Notes under the pieces: model-generated | Told to the model about the DNA's origin: nothing | The model's input: the letters and a program-made list of their open reading frames with translations, nothing else | Database searches by the model: none | Made by a program: the position numbers and the translations under genes | Assembly: GCA_024407875.1 (NCBI GenBank) | Contig: JAKSVT010000012.1 | Coordinates: 1 to 58,249 of the forward strand | DNA length: 58,249 nt | Direction of reading: 5' to 3' | DNA from: Alphaproteobacteria bacterium | Lineage (GTDB): Bacteria > Pseudomonadota > Alphaproteobacteria > CAAGCB01 > CAG-977 | Shown: positions 18,071-26,584 of the stretch, piece after piece | Numbering within the stretch: the first letter of the stretch is position 1 | How the letters are laid out: each line of letters begins with the position of its first letter

Positions 18071-18101
18071 AAAAAAACGACTTGATAATTTTACCAAGTC
18101 G
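18071..18101 (-). terminator. Rho-independent terminator of the DUF2934 gene
   Basis: Stem CGACTTG (18078-18084) pairs with CAAGTCG (18095-18101) and is followed on the minus strand by seven T. It is placed 28 bases after the minus-strand stop. Confidence 0.85.
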
Positions 18102-18128
18102 CTTTGAAAATTTATTTTGAAATAAAAA

Positions 18129-18404
18129 TTATTTCTTTGCTGCCTTTTTAGCTGGAGCTTTTTTAGCTGCTGCTTTTGGTTCTTTTGCAGCTGTAGCTTT
18201 TTTTGCACAAGCCTTTTTCTTTGTTGCTTTCTTTTCGCAGCCACATTCGCAATCAGGACCACATTCGCATTCTTTTTTGCCACAGCATGGGCAAACACCA
18301 GCATTTTCAGCTTCTAACCAGCAATCTACATCAGCATTTTCTGGGCAACCTTTGTTTAACCAGTTATAATATGCTGCTTCACGAAGTTCGTTTTCATCTG
18401 TCAT
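18129..18404 (-). CDS. Small DUF2934 protein with Cys-rich middle and Lys/Ala tail
   Basis: A 91-residue protein in three blocks. Residues 4-35 match the DUF2934 pattern (ELREAAYYNWLNKGCP, then a W and AE). Residues 37-58 hold a dense cysteine cluster (VCPCCGKKECEC, then GPDCECGC). The tail (about 59-91) is almost only Lys, Ala and Pro, resembling histone H1-like bacterial tails. Eleven of 91 residues are Cys, including CPCC and several CxC pairs, so metal binding is likely but is inference. AAGGAGAG lies six bases before the ATG. It is monocistronic with its own terminator, and no function is known to me. Confidence 0.85.
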   Translation of the reverse strand: MTDENELREAAYYNWLNKGCPENADVDCWLEAENAGVCPCCGKKECECGPDCECGCEKKATKKKACAKKATAAKEPKAAAKKAPAKKAAKK

Positions 18405-18491
18405 TTTTACTCTCCTTTAAATTGTAAAATATACATAATTTTACAATTATTTTATTAAAAATCAAGTTTTTATTTATAATCATAGTGTTAT

Positions 18492-18523
18492 GAAAAAAAG
18501 AAAGAGCCTTTTTAGGCTCTTTC
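18492..18523 (-). terminator. Rho-independent terminator of the second GH77 gene
   Basis: A 9-bp perfect stem (GAAAGAGCC 18500-18508 with GGCTCTTTC 18515-18523) is followed on the minus strand by seven T. It lies just after the stop at 18531. Confidence 0.9.
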
Positions 18524-18530
18524 ATATATT

Positions 18531-21164
18531 TTATCTAGATTGATGTCTTTGCATTTTTGCTCTAAATAGAGGAACTGATTTAGCGGAAGAACTATTATAA
18601 TTTGCTTTTTCTCTTTCAATAGCCTTACGACGTTCTTCATATTTTTTCTTGAATTCTTCAGTCTTTTGTAAATCACGTTCTTTACGTTTTTCACTAAACT
18701 TAGATGCAATAATATCATAAGCATGAGTTTTGAAGTAACCTGAACTTGCTAAAGAGTTATATAAAGATACAACACGTTTTGGATCACGTTGCTTTTCCTC
18801 TGTTCTTCCTGGACGTACGAAATCTTTTACTTCAGGATTCTTCTCTTTAGAATTTTCATTACCTGCTTGTCTATATCCATTTAATATTTCTGAAATGTCT
18901 TTAAATACAGGAATTTCCTTGATTTCATTTACTTTGATATGCATCTTTGGACGCCAGTTTTTCCAAGGAATTACACTAGCACCACCAGATTCAAATATCT
19001 TTGTATCCTTACCGCCAACTTTAGATTCAGAACGTTGACGTGTACCTGGAATATTGCCCATATAATTTGTTCTGAACATATCAGAGAATGGGAACAATAA
19101 CATAGCTGAATTAGATTGACCTAAATAATCAGCAACAGCTTGTTCATATTTTTCTGGGCAAGAACGTGTATCATGAGCAGGATCTTTTACAGGTTCTGCA
19201 CCTACACGATTCCAACAACCTTTTTCTGTTAAGGCCCAGTTTAATGCACAACGTTGTGATTCATATTGTCTAAATTCCATATCACGTTGAGCTGCAGATT
19301 CATAATATCCAAGGTGTTCCTTTAAATGAACATCTCTAGCTGTCCATTGACTTGCTAATGATGGAGTATCATGAGTAGAAGGAGCTGCTGTTGAATATAA
19401 AGGATATTCTTCAGGATGACGGAATGCATTATTGTTACCACCATTTTGGTAGCCCCACTCACGTTCAAATGGAAGAACACGATATGACAAAATACCATGA
19501 TCCATTAATTTATCTTGGAAGCCAGGAGGTAATTGTCCTAAATCTTCACCAATTAACATACATTTATTACGATTTGATTCTAAAGCTGCAACAGCCATTA
19601 AATCATCTACAGGATAATAAACGAATGCACCTTCTTTAGCAGATTTGCCTTGAGGAATCATATACAAACGGCATAATTGCAATACGTGGTCTAATCTTGT
19701 GCAACCAGCTGTTTTCATGTTGTTTCTTAACATGTTAATGAAAGGTTTGTAACCAGCTTCTTTTAAAGCTTTTGGTTTAAAGCCCATAACATCCCAATTT
19801 TGGCCATTAGGACTTAAAACATCAGCCGGAGCACCAGCGGAAGCCTTCATATAAAGATCTTTGCAACCCCAGCCTTCGAAACCAAATGCTGCAGAACCTA
19901 CGGCGATATCTGTATATAAACCAACTTTCATACCGCTTTCTTTACATGTCTTTTGAACATTTTCCATTTGTTTCAATGTTTCAAATTGTAAATATGTATA
20001 GAAACCAACACGGTCAGAATATTTTTCTGCAAAAGCTTTTACTGTATCAGTATTTGCATCTTGGTATTCTTTTGGCCAATCACGCCAATCTGTCATTTTT
20101 GGTTCTCTACCTGCAAATTTTTCTGATAATGTTTGGAATACAGCAAAATCTTGTAAGTTTTTTCCACCTTCAGCTTTGAATTTCTCAAATTCAGCTTTTC
20201 TTTCAGGAGAAGCGTTCTTTTTGAATTCTTCATAGCATTTTTCTAAAACAGGAGTCTTTAATTCAAATGCTGCTGTATAATCAACATCTGATGCATCTTG
20301 AGTTTTACGTCTTTTCTTTGTGTATTCTTCAGAGTCGTAAAGTTCATTTGCTTCTTTGCTTGTTTTGAATTCAGGAACAGCTGTTACGTCAACATATACG
20401 TGGTTAAAGTAAGTTCTACTTGCTGGTGCATATGGAGAAGCTTCTTCTGGAGCATTAGGGAACATAGCGTGTAATGGGTTAACACCTAAAATGCCAGCAC
20501 CATGTTTACCAATTGTATCAGCAATTTCAGCTAAGTCAGAAAAGTCACCAATACCTTGGTTTTCATCAGATCTTTGTTCATATAATTGAACAGGAACACC
20601 CCAAGCTTTGCCGCCATTTTTGATGTCAATCGGATCATAACATTTTGTTGGAGCATAAATCATTTCTGTTGATGCTTCTTTTTGACCAGGAATCTTAACT
20701 TTTAAATTGTGGTAACCAATGTCCATATCAGCATTTATTTCAAATGCGCGGCGTTCGTATGTGACACCATTAATTTCTCGTCTCATTGGTTGTCCATCAA
20801 CACCAATGCAGATTTGTGTGTCAGAAACTTTTACAGCTCCATCAGCTTTCCCACCGTTTTCTTGGTTTACGGTCCAATTTAATTCTTCATTTTCATGTCC
20901 AACAGGTACAACAAATTCTACTTTGTTTTCTCTATCTTTACGTAAAACGCATACAGGAGGAAGTGGCTCTTTGTATTGTTCGTCTAAAGCATTGTTTAAT
21001 GTGTTGCTAATTACAGCTGAATATGCTTGATCAGACATATCGCCTTGTGGTTGCAACATATCCATAGCTACCAACAAAGATTGTTTGTTTTCTATGGTTG
21101 CTGATTCTTCGATACCTGCCAATTTTGAAAGTAAATGTAATTCGTATTGGTTTAAGATAGCCAT
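18531..21164 (-). CDS. Second 4-alpha-glucanotransferase (GH77) with charged C-terminal extension
   Basis: GH77 enzyme of 877 residues, convergent to the glgE operon. An N-terminal beta region (1-180) precedes the barrel (AWGVPVQLYEQRSDENQGIGD). Catalytic residues are intact: D492 (TRLDHVLQ), E540 (IGEDLG) and D599 (STHDTPS). The GH77 fold appears to end around residue 720. About 150 further residues follow, rich in Lys, Glu and Arg and probably helical/coiled-coil (for example RKERDLQKTEEFKKKYEE), ending in a basic tail. It likely acts on the same glucan pool as MalQ; the extension might serve for anchoring or partner binding, which is inference. It is transcribed alone from the spacer at 21165-21273. 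Confidence 0.92.
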   Translation of the reverse strand: MAILNQYELHLLSKLAGIEESATIENKQSLLVAMDMLQPQGDMSDQAYSAVISNTLNNALDEQYKEPLPPVCVLRKDRENKVEFVVPVGHENEELNWTVNQENGGKADGAVKVSDTQICIGVDGQPMRREINGVTYERRAFEINADMDIGYHNLKVKIPGQKEASTEMIYAPTKCYDPIDIKNGGKAWGVPVQLYEQRSDENQGIGDFSDLAEIADTIGKHGAGILGVNPLHAMFPNAPEEASPYAPASRTYFNHVYVDVTAVPEFKTSKEANELYDSEEYTKKRRKTQDASDVDYTAAFELKTPVLEKCYEEFKKNASPERKAEFEKFKAEGGKNLQDFAVFQTLSEKFAGREPKMTDWRDWPKEYQDANTDTVKAFAEKYSDRVGFYTYLQFETLKQMENVQKTCKESGMKVGLYTDIAVGSAAFGFEGWGCKDLYMKASAGAPADVLSPNGQNWDVMGFKPKALKEAGYKPFINMLRNNMKTAGCTRLDHVLQLCRLYMIPQGKSAKEGAFVYYPVDDLMAVAALESNRNKCMLIGEDLGQLPPGFQDKLMDHGILSYRVLPFEREWGYQNGGNNNAFRHPEEYPLYSTAAPSTHDTPSLASQWTARDVHLKEHLGYYESAAQRDMEFRQYESQRCALNWALTEKGCWNRVGAEPVKDPAHDTRSCPEKYEQAVADYLGQSNSAMLLFPFSDMFRTNYMGNIPGTRQRSESKVGGKDTKIFESGGASVIPWKNWRPKMHIKVNEIKEIPVFKDISEILNGYRQAGNENSKEKNPEVKDFVRPGRTEEKQRDPKRVVSLYNSLASSGYFKTHAYDIIASKFSEKRKERDLQKTEEFKKKYEERRKAIEREKANYNSSSAKSVPLFRAKMQRHQSR

Positions 21165-21273
21165 TTTATTAAGTTCCCTTAAAATAATTATATCTGCTAA
21201 CTAAGTATAATATACTTTTTAGAAAAAAAATCTATAATTATTTTGCGAAAAAGATAAAAAAATAGACAAAAAA

Positions 21274-22563
21274 TTATTTTTCCGAGGAATTGTTAGGTTC
21301 TTCAGTTTGCGTTTCAACAGTTTCTGTATTATTAGTGTTAATATTTGTTTTAAAAACAGATTCTACAATTTCAACACGTTCTTTATCTTGTACTTTGTTT
21401 TCTGTTTCTAAAGAGGCTAAAGTTTCCAATAAGGAAATTTTTTCTTGAGATTGTGCTATATTTTTTTCAAAACGAGATCTGGATTGGATTAACATATAGA
21501 ATAATCCTCCAGAAGCTAATATAGGAAGCATCAAAATAATCATTGATATATATAGAGAGCCATTCATATATTTTTTAGCAACAATTCCCATTAGACACAT
21601 TAATATAATAGAGAATACACCAGAAATCACGTACCAAAGAGTAGCTTGGTTTGAAGATTTTTGATTAATAGCTAATTGGTTGTTCCAATAATCTAATGCT
21701 GTACCATATCTTATACGACTAGAAACACTTTGACGTAATGAAGCCAATTGACGTTCGTGGTCATTTTGAATCAAATTAAGTTGATTCCACATTTCTGTAA
21801 CCGCATTATCTGCAGTTTGTTTTAATTCATTAACTAATTTAGAAACGTATTCAGCAACATCGTTTCTATATGTCTGTAATTGTGTAGCTGCTTCCTCTAC
21901 GCTTCTTTGAAATGTTTCTTGTTCTTCTGTAATATGTGCAAGTTGACGATCAGCCATATCAACACAATGTACAATTCTGTTAATTTTACGTAATGTTTCA
22001 GATACACGATCATCTAACATTTCAGGTCTAAGGCTTGTACAATATTGCATTGTAAAAGCGTAACCAAATGTATAGCTTTCTCCTTCTGCTGATGAAGCAA
22101 ACTTTGCAGCATCTTCCATTTTTGCAGAACCTGATGCGCCAGCAACGATGCCTAACAACATAGGTTCATAATGGAACATTGTTTTTGCCATTTGACCTAG
22201 TGTACCTTCACTATGAATGCATTTGTAACAAAGATAATTGTTTAACTCGTTCCTAATAATGGAAGCGCCTTCAAGAACAGACATGTCGTTATTTAAAACA
22301 GCTTCAGCTGCTTCACAGACTGTAGTAGGAGTTTTTAATTGAGTATCAATAATTTGTTGAATAAAAGGAATGTCTGATTTTTCTTTTCCAAATAATTCTA
22401 CCCATTTTACTCTTTCATTATATGCGAAAGTTCCTACTTCATGAAATGATTTGAATTCATGAGTTCCACCATTTTCTTCTAATTTAAAGTAGAGTGGAAT
22501 ATTAAAATAAACATCTTTTGATTCAGGGAATGAATTATTTGGATCAAAAATACTATCGCTCAT
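21274..22563 (-). CDS. Two-TM coiled-coil membrane protein, possibly DUF6161-like
   Basis: A 429-residue protein with no recognised enzyme motif. Residues 1-180 are soluble and include an acidic N-terminus. Residues about 185-300 form a long helical, probably coiled-coil region rich in Glu and Gln. Two adjacent membrane segments follow (about 309-329 and 337-359), then a charged helix and a polar Thr/Asn/Glu tail. The arrangement of a coiled coil before a hairpin of two membrane helices and a C-terminal helix recalls DUF6161 proteins, a low-confidence impression. It is a single minus-strand gene between the GH77 gene and the divergent rplM operon. Confidence 0.75.
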   Translation of the reverse strand: MSDSIFDPNNSFPESKDVYFNIPLYFKLEENGGTHEFKSFHEVGTFAYNERVKWVELFGKEKSDIPFIQQIIDTQLKTPTTVCEAAEAVLNNDMSVLEGASIIRNELNNYLCYKCIHSEGTLGQMAKTMFHYEPMLLGIVAGASGSAKMEDAAKFASSAEGESYTFGYAFTMQYCTSLRPEMLDDRVSETLRKINRIVHCVDMADRQLAHITEEQETFQRSVEEAATQLQTYRNDVAEYVSKLVNELKQTADNAVTEMWNQLNLIQNDHERQLASLRQSVSSRIRYGTALDYWNNQLAINQKSSNQATLWYVISGVFSIILMCLMGIVAKKYMNGSLYISMIILMLPILASGGLFYMLIQSRSRFEKNIAQSQEKISLLETLASLETENKVQDKERVEIVESVFKTNINTNNTETVETQTEEPNNSSEK

Positions 22564-22685
22564 AATAAAACCTACTAACTAAACAAATTTTTAGACATAT
22601 CTATACAAATATATAATAAAATATGCTAACAAAAAGTTAAAATTTAAATTGATGCCTGAAATAGAGAAGAATCAATTGATTTAAA

Positions 22686-22705
22686 AACGGTAAAATAATA
22701 CCGTT
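22686..22705. other. Hairpin in the spacer upstream of the rplM promoter
   Basis: A 7-bp perfect inverted repeat (AACGGTA with TACCGTT) and 6-base loop lie 55 bases upstream of the rplM -35 element. No T-run follows on the plus strand. It could be an operator or a factor-dependent stop; nothing else is visible in the 261-base spacer apart from the promoter. Confidence 0.4.
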
Positions 22706-22760
22706 AAGTTAACATCTTGAATTTTAAAGAAAAAATGGTGTCGTTATTTAAAAATATTTG

Positions 22761-22788
22761 TTGACATAAAAAATAATTTATGTATATT
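22761..22788 (+). promoter_or_regulatory. Promoter of rplM-rpsI
   Basis: Consensus TTGACA (22761-22766), 16-base spacer, TATATT (22783-22788), ending 36 bases before the rplM ATG. This is one of the clearest sigma-70 type promoters in the window, fitting high ribosomal protein expression. Confidence 0.8.
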
Positions 22789-22824
22789 TATTCCAGTTTT
22801 TAACATTAACCATAGGAAAAAGCT

Positions 22825-23286
22825 ATGCAAACATTATCAGTAAAGCCAGCAAATATCCAAAAGAAATGGTATCTTATTGATGCTGAAGATTTGGTATTAG
22901 GTCGTTTGGCAAGTATCGTTGCAAAAATTTTGCGCGGTAAAAATAAAACATATTTCACACCAAACATGGATTGTGGAGATTATGTTGTTATCATTAATGC
23001 AGAAAAAGTTGCATTAACAGGTAGAAAATTAGAAGACAAAGTTTACTATCGTCATACAGGTCATCCAGGTGGAATTAAATCTGTAACAGCTGGTAAAGTA
23101 TTAGAAGGTGCTCATCCTGAAAGAGTTATCATTAAAGCTGTTGAACGTATGATTACACGTAACCCATTAGGTCGTAAACAAATGACAAATTTACGTGTAT
23201 ATGCTGGTAAAGATCATCCACATGCTGCACAAAATCCAGAATTTTTGGATGTTGCTGCAATGAACAAAAAGAATAAGAGAGGCTAA
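22825..23286 (+). CDS. rplM: 50S ribosomal protein L13
   Basis: Large-subunit ribosomal protein L13, 153 residues (usual length). The family pattern is clear: [17 protein letters not shown] near the start, the [19 protein letters not shown]-like block (here VVIINAEK), [10 protein letters not shown] and [12 protein letters not shown]. It sits directly before rpsI with two bases between them, the universal L13-S9 pair. Codon use is more regular than in neighbouring hypothetical genes, as expected for high expression. Confidence 0.99.
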   Translation: MQTLSVKPANIQKKWYLIDAEDLVLGRLASIVAKILRGKNKTYFTPNMDCGDYVVIINAEKVALTGRKLEDKVYYRHTGHPGGIKSVTAGKVLEGAHPERVIIKAVERMITRNPLGRKQMTNLRVYAGKDHPHAAQNPEFLDVAAMNKKNKRG

Positions 23287-23288
23287 TT

Positions 23289-23765
23289 ATGGCTGAAGTA
23301 AAATCTTTCGAAGAATTAAAAAATATTGCAACAGTTGCTGAAGCAACACCAGTAGTTCGTGAACCAAAGCGTGATAAATTTGGTCGTGCATATGCTACAG
23401 GTCGTCGTAAAGATGCTTCTGCTCGTGTATGGTTGAAAGCTGGTACAGGTAAAATCATTGTAAATGATAAAGATCAAACAGAATATTTCACACGTCCAGT
23501 ATTACGTATGTTGATTAATCAACCATTTGCTGTTACAAACCGTGAAGGTCAATTTGACGTTGTTGTAACTGTATGTGGTGGTGGTTTATCAGGTCAAGCT
23601 GGTGCTGTTCGTCATGGAATTAGCCGTTGCTTAGACAACTATGAACCAGAATTACACTCAGCATTAAAGCATGCAGGATTCTTAACACGTGATCCTCGTG
23701 TTGTTGAACGTAAAAAATACGGTAAAGCAAAAGCTCGTCGTAGCTACCAATTCAGCAAACGTTAA
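23289..23765 (+). CDS. rpsI: 30S ribosomal protein S9
   Basis: Small-subunit protein S9 (158 residues). The core runs from [16 protein letters not shown] to the C-terminal RRSYQFSKR, whose terminal Arg contacts the P-site tRNA. About 28 extra residues precede the core, a feature I associate with alphaproteobacterial S9 proteins. It is co-transcribed with rplM and followed by a strong terminator. Confidence 0.99.
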   Translation: MAEVKSFEELKNIATVAEATPVVREPKRDKFGRAYATGRRKDASARVWLKAGTGKIIVNDKDQTEYFTRPVLRMLINQPFAVTNREGQFDVVVTVCGGGLSGQAGAVRHGISRCLDNYEPELHSALKHAGFLTRDPRVVERKKYGKAKARRSYQFSKR

Positions 23766-23790
23766 TTTGTTTTATCAGATTTACGAAAAA

Positions 23791-23821
23791 GGGGGTTGTC
23801 AATTGGCAACCTCTTTTTTTT
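23791..23821 (+). terminator. Rho-independent terminator of rplM-rpsI
   Basis: Stem GGTTGTC with GGCAACC (one G-T pair) flanks an AATT loop and is followed by CTC and eight T, 30 bases after the rpsI stop. Confidence 0.9.
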
Positions 23822-23823
23822 GC

Positions 23824-23860
23824 TTATAAAAAAGAAACAGCGGAAAAATTCCGCTGTTTC
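23824..23860 (-). terminator. Rho-independent terminator of the rubrerythrin operon
   Basis: A perfect 11-bp stem (23834-23844 with 23850-23860, loop of 5) is followed on the minus strand by a T-rich run. It ends the minus-strand operon whose last gene stops at 23877. Confidence 0.9.
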
Positions 23861-23876
23861 TGTGTTAAAAAATGTT

Positions 23877-25040
23877 TTATTTACATAAAGCTTCAACAAA
23901 TTTATTGAAAGTTTCTTCATTTTCTTTTTTATAGGCCGATTTGATAGTCAAAATAGGATCAATAAATGTGATATTTTTTAAAGATTCTAATTCGGCTTTC
24001 ATTTTTTTTGCAGCCATAGGAGCCCATGAACCATTTTCAATTAAAGCAATAGTTCTATTTTGATACGTTTTTGCTTTCAAATGAGAAATAAATGTTTCCA
24101 TTTGAGGAAAAATTCCTGCATCATATGTAGTTGTAGCAAGAACTAGTCTATCATAGCGGAAAGCATCTTCTAAAGCTTCAGCCATATCTTCTCTTGCTAA
24201 ATCTGTAATAGAAACTTTTTGTCCCTTTGCTTCTAAAGCAATTTTTAATTTTTCAGCAACAGCTTTTGTATGACCATAAACAGATGTATAGGCTATAAAT
24301 ATGCCTTTATCTTCAGGTGTATAACTACTCCAAATATCATATTTGTTGATATAATATCCAAGATTTTCAGTTAACATAGGCCCATGTAAAGGAAATATTT
24401 TTTGAATATCTAATGATGCTGCTTTCTTTAATAGCAATTGTACTTGTCCGCCGTATTTGCCAACGATGTTAATGTAATAACGTCTAGCTTCACAAGTCCA
24501 ATCTTCATCTGTATCCAAAGCTCCAAATTTTCCAAAACCATCAGCAGAAAACAAAACTTTATCTGTTTCTTCATATGCTACCATAACTTCTGGCCAATGT
24601 ACCATTGGAGCAAATACGAAATGTAAAGTGTGTTTACCTAAAGATAAAGTATCATTTTCTTTAACTTCAATTGTTTTGCCTTCTAAAGGAAGATCTTCGA
24701 AAAATTGTCCCATCATATTAAAAGCTTTAATGTTTGAAACAACTTTACAAGAAGGATATTTCTTTAAAAATGCATCTAAACTTCCGGCATGATCAGGTTC
24801 CATATGCAGAACTACTAAATAATCAGGATTTTTATTATTTAAAGTTTTTTCCAAATTAGCTAACCATTCTTTTGTCATTCTGCTGTCTACTGTATCCATA
24901 ATACAGATTTTATTATCCATTATGACATAAGAGTTGTAAGATACGCCGTTTGGAACGACATATTGACCTTCAAATAAATCAATGGTCTTATCATCAACGC
25001 CAATATAATAAATGTTGTTTGCTAATAAATTGTTTTCCAT
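23877..25040 (-). CDS. A-type flavodiiron protein (FprA/ROO-like)
   Basis: Reduces O2 (or NO) to water (or N2O) using electrons from rubredoxin. The N-terminal metallo-beta-lactamase-like domain keeps the full diiron ligand set: H79, E81, D83 and H84 in HMEPDH, H148, D167 and H219. A C-terminal flavodoxin domain (about 247-387) starts with FIAYTSVYGHTKA, the FMN loop. The ATG at 25040 gives 387 residues; an in-frame TTG at 25067 lies inside the upstream gene and is not preferred. The start overlaps the end of the rubredoxin fusion gene by nothing but sits 13 bases after it, so the two are co-translated or nearly so. This is typical of anaerobes meeting oxygen. Confidence 0.95.
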   Translation of the reverse strand: MENNLLANNIYYIGVDDKTIDLFEGQYVVPNGVSYNSYVIMDNKICIMDTVDSRMTKEWLANLEKTLNNKNPDYLVVLHMEPDHAGSLDAFLKKYPSCKVVSNIKAFNMMGQFFEDLPLEGKTIEVKENDTLSLGKHTLHFVFAPMVHWPEVMVAYEETDKVLFSADGFGKFGALDTDEDWTCEARRYYINIVGKYGGQVQLLLKKAASLDIQKIFPLHGPMLTENLGYYINKYDIWSSYTPEDKGIFIAYTSVYGHTKAVAEKLKIALEAKGQKVSITDLAREDMAEALEDAFRYDRLVLATTTYDAGIFPQMETFISHLKAKTYQNRTIALIENGSWAPMAAKKMKAELESLKNITFIDPILTIKSAYKKENEETFNKFVEALCK

Positions 25041-25053
25041 TTTGTTGTAAGCC

Positions 25054-25665
25054 TTATTGTTTAACAAATTCTGACTTTCCTACGCCACACAAAGGACATA
25101 CCCAGTCTTGAGGTAGTTCTTCAAAAGGAATTTCTCCATCATATATATAACCACAAACTCTGCAAACCCATTTCTCGTTTGATGACGTTGAAGGTTTGCT
25201 TTTTTGCTTTCGCTGTTGATAGTTTGCATAAATTAATGGAGCTTCAGTATTTTGTTTTTTTGCTTCATTTACATTACATATAAATAAGTAATGTGTTGCT
25301 GTTTCTTGAATGCTTGCAACATTTAATGTCATAACAGACACAGCTTCATCTAAAACAGGAAGATTTTCTTCTAAATGATATTTCATGTTAGACCATTTAT
25401 CTTCAGTTCTAGAGGATTTCATTCCAAATGTAGCAATAATTTCATCAGAAACTTTTTCTGATAATACAGAAAGAGTAAGTTTCTTTGATTTTAAAAGAGT
25501 TTCACATGTATATGATTGTTTGCCTAGAGAAATCATAATTTGAGCAGGTGATACTTCTAAAACCATAACAGCATCAATACAGCTGCCAACAAGACGATTA
25601 TTATCATCTTTGGCACCTGTAATGTAAACGCCATGAGATATTTTAAAAAGGGCGTCTAAATCCAT
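25054..25665 (-). CDS. High-molecular-weight rubredoxin (flavin reductase-rubredoxin fusion)
   Basis: A 203-residue fusion. Residues 1-155 form an FMN-binding flavin reductase-like domain ([18 protein letters not shown], later [17 protein letters not shown]). A short Ser/Lys-rich linker leads to a rubredoxin domain (about 166-203) with C168, C171, C190 and C193 in [12 protein letters not shown] and [14 protein letters not shown]. Proteins of this design pass electrons from NAD(P)H systems to flavodiiron proteins. It sits directly upstream of the flavodiiron gene and downstream of rubrerythrin, supporting that role. Confidence 0.94.
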   Translation of the reverse strand: MDLDALFKISHGVYITGAKDDNNRLVGSCIDAVMVLEVSPAQIMISLGKQSYTCETLLKSKKLTLSVLSEKVSDEIIATFGMKSSRTEDKWSNMKYHLEENLPVLDEAVSVMTLNVASIQETATHYLFICNVNEAKKQNTEAPLIYANYQQRKQKSKPSTSSNEKWVCRVCGYIYDGEIPFEELPQDWVCPLCGVGKSEFVKQ

Positions 25666-25685
25666 ATATTTTACCTCGTTTAATC

Positions 25686-26231
25686 TTATTTAAAATAACG
25701 CTTTAATAAAGCTTCTAAGGCTTTGCCATGACGAGCTTCATCTCTGGCCATTTCATGTACAGAATCATGAATAGCATCCAAATTTAAAGCTTTTGCTTTT
25801 GTTGCAATTTCAGTCTTACTTTTGCAAGCACCATTTTCACCAGCTAACATTTTCTCTATGTTTGCTTTCGTTGATGTAGATACTAATTCACCTAACATTT
25901 CACAAAAACGAGCAGCATGTTCAGCTTCTTCATGAGCAATTTTATCTAAAGCTAATGAAATTTCTGGATAACCTTCACGTAAAGCTTGGCGTGACATAGC
26001 TAAATACATTCCAACTTCTGTGCATTCTCCATTGAAATGATTCTTTAAACCTTGTAGTATTTCTGCATCTACGCCTTTTGCTACACCAACTGTATGTTCA
26101 GATTCCCAAATTAATCCTGTTTCTTCATAAGGAACAATTTTTTCTCCAGTAGCCTTACATACAGGACATACTATAGGTTGACCTTCAGGAATATCAAAAA
26201 CTTGACCGCATACTAAACATTTATATTTCAT
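25686..26231 (-). CDS. Rubrerythrin with N-terminal rubredoxin domain (reverse rubrerythrin)
   Basis: A 181-residue peroxide reductase. The rubredoxin-type FeS4 site comes first (C5, C8, C22, C25: [10 protein letters not shown] and [12 protein letters not shown]). The four-helix diiron domain follows (about 55-180), with the Glu/His motifs [19 protein letters not shown] and [10 protein letters not shown]. This domain order is reversed relative to classical rubrerythrin. It is the first gene of the minus-strand operon with the rubredoxin fusion and the flavodiiron protein, 20 bases before the next gene. A strong AGGAGG ribosome site is present. Confidence 0.95.
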   Translation of the reverse strand: MKYKCLVCGQVFDIPEGQPIVCPVCKATGEKIVPYEETGLIWESEHTVGVAKGVDAEILQGLKNHFNGECTEVGMYLAMSRQALREGYPEISLALDKIAHEEAEHAARFCEMLGELVSTSTKANIEKMLAGENGACKSKTEIATKAKALNLDAIHDSVHEMARDEARHGKALEALLKRYFK

Positions 26232-26584
26232 AATTTTCCTCCTAAAAAAATGTAATTAGATTAAGATCACGATATAATTATGGATATAATTTTTGTTCTA
26301 TTTCAAATTTTTTATTTTTTTTGAAAAAAATAATTTTATTGATTTTTTTCTTAATTTTATAGATGACTTTTTTGTTGTTTTTTATAAAAATTTTTTTGTT
26401 TTTCTTTTGAAAATATTTTTATTTTTTTTGTGTAATAAGTTTAGGATATTTAAGTTCTTCTACTATATTTGTTATTTGTTTCTTTTAAATAATTTTTAAC
26501 TAAAAAATTGACAAAAATTATTGACAAAAATATAAAAAGATACCATTATCAAGTAAAGATTTTTATTAGAAGGATTCTGTAACC
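26232..26584. other. 353-base divergent spacer, extremely AT-rich
   Basis: Lies between the divergent rubrerythrin operon and the HExxH gene cluster. The middle (about 26290-26500) is almost pure A/T with long T-runs. It holds the plus-strand promoter at 26509-26536. A plausible but weak minus-strand promoter lies upstream of rubrerythrin (AT-rich -10-like ATTATAT near 26265-26280). A 68-codon open frame here is Phe-rich and treated as chance. Confidence 0.6.
26509..26536 (+). promoter_or_regulatory. Promoter of the HExxH cluster, with duplicated TTGACA box
   Basis: TTGACA (26509-26514), 16-base spacer, TATAAA (26531-26536), 48 bases before the first ATG. A second copy of the box lies at 26521-26526, inside a tandem repeat ATTGACAAAAAT (12-base period), so alternative use or a factor site is possible. 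Confidence 0.65.

Noticed and set aside
18129-18404. A pure histone H1-like DNA-binding protein
   Set aside because: Only the last third is Lys/Ala-rich; the DUF2934 head and Cys cluster do not fit H1-like proteins.
26293-26499. A 68-codon open frame in the AT-rich spacer
   Set aside because: The product is almost all Phe, Asn, Ile and Leu, has no ribosome site and arises from T-runs; it is most likely chance.
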